A DNA stretch of 64,000 bases, taken from the NCBI GenBank assembly GCA_013397935.1, contig VZRN01011464.1, forward strand, positions 197,331-261,330, written 5' to 3'. Made by a program: the position numbers and the translations under genes. Under the pieces are notes generated by a model that was not told the DNA's origin, ran no database searches, and worked only from the letters and a program-made list of their open reading frames with translations. Source of the stretch: Dasyornis broadbenti. Taxonomy: Eukaryota > Chordata > Aves > Passeriformes > Dasyornithidae. Positions 60,505 through 64,000 of this stretch are shown here, one piece after another (position 1 is the stretch's first letter; every line of letters starts with the position of its first letter).

Positions 60505-63500
60505 CAGAAAAATATCACCACTCCATAGATTCCAATGTCATCCACTGGGCCTCTTCTGGTCTTTTTGGCCATTGCAGACTGTATGCATCAAGTTGGGTGG
60601 GATTGAGGGAAGAGTCCACAAAACTCCTCTTTCATGGGGTTTATATTGTGCAGAGTCTAGGTGGAAACATCCCCTGTACCACCACTGGATGATGTCTTAT
60701 CATGCCTTTTATCAGCCTTCTTCCTTATCTGGAATACCAGTTTGTCACTTCAGGTAGATGGTGTTGTTCAACTGGAGAATATCTGGGAATGAGATCCCAC
60801 ATCAATCATAGTTTATTCACTATTGAGCAACACTAATGGAAGTATTGTTTGAAGAGATTTTAATGGGTCTTGAAAGAAAAGGTGCAAATTCCTAACTCTT
60901 TTAAGGATTCAGAGATAAATTCTTTAAATCTATAAGGTGACACTTTCAAGGCACAATTGCCTCCCAAGAATTCCATGCATAGTAAGTATACAGTGACTAA
61001 TATGAACTCCATTTTGCTCTTCCTGCTTCCGTTGGGCTCAGGATTCCATAAGGGATTGGCAGCAAGGAGCAGTGTTATCATGACAAAGCTGTTTTGCACA
61101 CACCCTTTCAAACATTAAAAAATAAAGTGGTACAGGAAAAACTCCCAAAAGACTTTAGGAGAAAGTCTGTGATCAGATTACTGAAAGTGAATAAGAGAAT
61201 AGAAAACAAGATCTCAAAAGAGGTAGGCATGCAATTAAAGAAAGTCCTTAAAATGAAGCTGGAAGGCTTCAAATTCCTGTACAAATAAGAGGAGCAGGGG
61301 AAATTATTTAAATTAGGATGTGATGCAATCTATGTAAATATGAGTAGATGAGACCTACGAGGATGATTACTCATTAAAATAAATCATTATTTCATCCAGA
61401 AAAGCAAATTATATGAATCCAAACTTGATACCTATGAGATAAAAACAGTTATTACTGAAATAACACCAAGAATTTTTGTCTTAGTAAAACAAGAATGTGC
61501 AGTTGTGACACTTCTCTCTCTATAATTATAAAGCACTTTCTAAGAAAACATTCTTTTTTAATTCTATGACAATGAGACATGCCCCATTTCACATGCTCAC
61601 GTAACCTAGAGGAATAAATAATGCAGAAACAAGCCAGTAATTAAGTGAAGGAAAAAGAAAAGGCAAAGAAAAATCATACAGATTTCAGCATGATACCAAA
61701 TGAAAGTGTTTGGGGTCAGGTCTCTCCCAGTATGGGAGCTTAAGTCATTGATCTGTTTTACTCTGTGAGGGCACTTTGGTGTTGTCTCTGGTTGGACTTA
61801 ATGAAGGAGTTGAACAGTGTGATCAAGTGCAAGATAAGAAGATTAACTCATAAACAGAAAAAAATCACATTTTTCTTTATTTTAACTATCAACTAGATGA
61901 ATTTTTTATCTTGCAGTGTGGAGTAATTAATAAAATTAAATTACAGAAATATTTTTGGGTTTTTTTGGTGAGCTTCCTCATTTTTCAAATAAATGAGGCC
62001 AAGAAATAGGTCAAGGTATATTTAACTATGTGTAATGCTGAGGACAAACCAGGAACCCACGCGTACCACTTGCCATTGATATTAGGGGTCCTGACACAAA
62101 TCACAGACCCTCTAGGATCGTAATGGGAGAGAAATGTTATCCACCCTGCAATCTCGGGGTGCAGTTAAATCTCTGCGGTTTTTATTTTCTTTCATCCAAC
62201 CGTCTCCTTCTGTATCTTACTTCTTATTTTCCTTCTTTTCCTTATCTGTTTCTCTCTGGAATTCTTTCTTAAAATACAAACTCTGACTTAAAATTTTATC
62301 ATTTACAAAAGAATTTGCACCCAAATCTCTTGCTTTTCTCCTCATTTTAAGTTGTACAACAATTTGCCTAAACTATCTTTTTCTATCACTCTAAATATGT
62401 TAAAATATGTTAACATATATAGCCTAAAATCTTGGATTTCAAAATTTGAACACAAAAAAGATTTGAAAAGAAAATATAAGAAATAATTTGATGGTAAGAA
62501 TTCCTTGGTGGTTACCTGTGAAAATATTCAAGGTAAAAAGGACTCTCCATTTTCTGTCCTTTTAAATACGTTTTGGATGTCCTCTCTCAGAGTATCTCAG
62601 ATTATGTTAACTTTGGTGTCATGAGAAAAATTACTTAAAATATGCCACCCTAAGAAAATTAAATCTGGTGTGTGTGTTATGTGACAGTACTCAGCTAGAA
62701 ATCTTTCAATTTATTATAGTTTTATTTTCTCGTTTGTACTTCATCATAGGTCAATAAAGCAGGTAAATGCTCTTCAGATCCATTTTCATATTGACAAAAC
62801 TATTTCTATTGTATAAGAGTCCGTTTTTCTCAGAAATTACTTAGGTTTATACACATACTACTTTAATTTTCCTGGAAATTACTGTTGCTTCCACAAATTT
62901 TCTTTGATTTTTTTTAAACACTAGTTATGACAAGCCTTTCATTAGCCAGAGAGAAAGCCAATCCATGTTATGTTGCTATTAAATATTTTTTCGATTGAAT
63001 AAATATTTCAGTATAATCCAATGATACATCAGTCACAGGTCTATCATTTGGAGAGGTTATAACAATACAAATCAAATACATATCTTCTAGCATCTCTGTT
63101 TATTGGTGTAACATTGAATTCTTTAACACTTGTTTCCATTCAGAAATGTTTCTGTACCTGTTCTTTTGCTGCAGTTATGTTCCTTATGGAAGTGTTAATA
63201 GAGTTCAGGAAAACTGCCAAGAATTACCTCTAAGTTTCAAGGTCACCTTTCCTGTGTGATGTAACTGGAATGGCTCAAAGCCCATGGGATACTACAAACA
63301 ATTTTGCTAGTATTCTTGGCTGTTTACCGAAACAGAACATTTCATTTGTGTACGCGGAATTTACCCAATAACAAATTATTTTCAGACACAGCTTTTCATC
63401 AACACCACAGAGAGGAATTGAATATGTCTATGGCCATACATATCACCTCTCGCATTTAACTGCCTTAAGGCAAGTAGTTAGTGAACAATATCAAAATTAC

Positions 63501-64000
63501 TGTGACTAGTGGACTAGATTTCCCTCTTGTTCATTGATTGCTTGGCATACTGTGCCTGTAAGCTGTGCCCTCATCAGTAATCATATTTGTTTGCAGACTT
63601 CAAGTCTTTGCTAGATAAATAGATAGATGGGTGAAAGAGACAGAGAAACACGAAGGTCTGAAACTATCTTTTTCAAGGCCTTGGGCTTGTAAACAGTTCC
63701 AACATGCAAAATGAAATAGGATGTTTGTTTAAAGTCTCACTGAATCTGCTCCAAGGCATTCTTCTCATGCGTGACATGATCTGGGACACAGCTCTGCGTG
63801 AGCAACATCGTGTCTACATGTATCTGAGGCCAACTTTTTCCACCTCCACCATGAGTATGTGACATGCAACAAAACTTGTAATTCTCTCTTCTGTTTTTTC
63901 CTCAAAGTGACAATGATCTCATGACAAATAGCTTGAAAGAAATATTACCTCATCTTTTGAAATGGCTTGTAAGCTGGGGACGCAGAGCTTCTTTTCTCCC

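Larger units (their letters stand above)
57071..64000. other. Unique AT-rich sequence, no gene seen
   Basis: About 6.9 kb without a recognised exon, RNA gene or transposon. It contains a TA microsatellite (57274-57310) and a purine-rich tract (60449-60504). A minus-strand frame at 58068-58325 (85 codons) is of mixed composition but matches nothing I know. 62163-62260 is pyrimidine-rich. Confidence 0.55.

Noticed and set aside
61737..61835. 'ggttggacttaatgaagg' resembling a CR1 3' end
   Set aside because: Only about 18 bases fit, with no octamer tail and no upstream CR1 landmarks.
1..64000. Search for tRNA, rRNA, CRISPR arrays, operons or bacterial-type genes
   Set aside because: No cloverleaf boxes, rRNA cores, regularly spaced repeats or ribosome-binding-site-led reading frames were found; the sequence is vertebrate in character.

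Overview
The window looks like bird nuclear DNA from an AT-rich, gene-poor part of a large chromosome: intergenic, or inside a very long intron. The main evidence is a set of CR1 non-LTR retrotransposon relics with the avian-type 3' end (the line 'ggttggaagggacctt' when antisense, and the ATTCTRTG-like octamer at the tail). An antisense LTR of the avian ERVL-like kind, a (TTTGG)n satellite and strong CpG depletion agree with this. I recognise no protein-coding exon, rRNA, tRNA or other RNA gene. The longest reading frames (109-111 codons) are about as long and as numerous as chance predicts for 64 kb of this composition.

Layout. 1-5194 is unique AT-rich sequence with one splice-site-bounded segment (4096-4218). 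5195-12236 is a repeat-rich belt: a short CR1 tail, a large rearranged CR1 on the plus strand (6105-7472) that carries a 187-bp insertion, then four minus-strand CR1 pieces (9121, 10385, 10680 and 11625 onward). 12237-17757 holds one CR1 tail, the 31-unit (TTTGG)n array and an antisense LTR. 17758-26394 is mostly unique; 23560-24350 is GC-richer, possibly LTR- or leader-derived, and contains a perfect 11-bp hairpin. 26395-26749 is a plus-strand CR1 with an internal deletion. 26750-35059 is unique AT-rich sequence with small tandem repeats.

35060-35835 is a CR1 whose endonuclease part and reverse-transcriptase part face each other. 38334-45000 carries old SINE-like relics. It also holds the most unusual item, an L1-clade LINE fragment at about 39580-39995 (minus strand), which can be followed for about 115 codons without an indel and is abutted by another CR1 (40044-40412). 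43311-43566 holds an inverted repeat and a CpG/GATA-motif cluster. 48030-48540 is an older minus-strand CR1. 53641-55660 has three more ancient relics (unknown, L2-like, MIR-like). The rest, to 64000, is unique apart from simple repeats and one CpG-dense motif cluster (57001-57070).

No genes work together here. The window is a record of several retrotransposon generations: ancient SINE, L2-like and L1-clade relics, old CR1, younger CR1, and LTR. Family calls rest on my recognition of family consensus patterns and were not confirmed by a database search.
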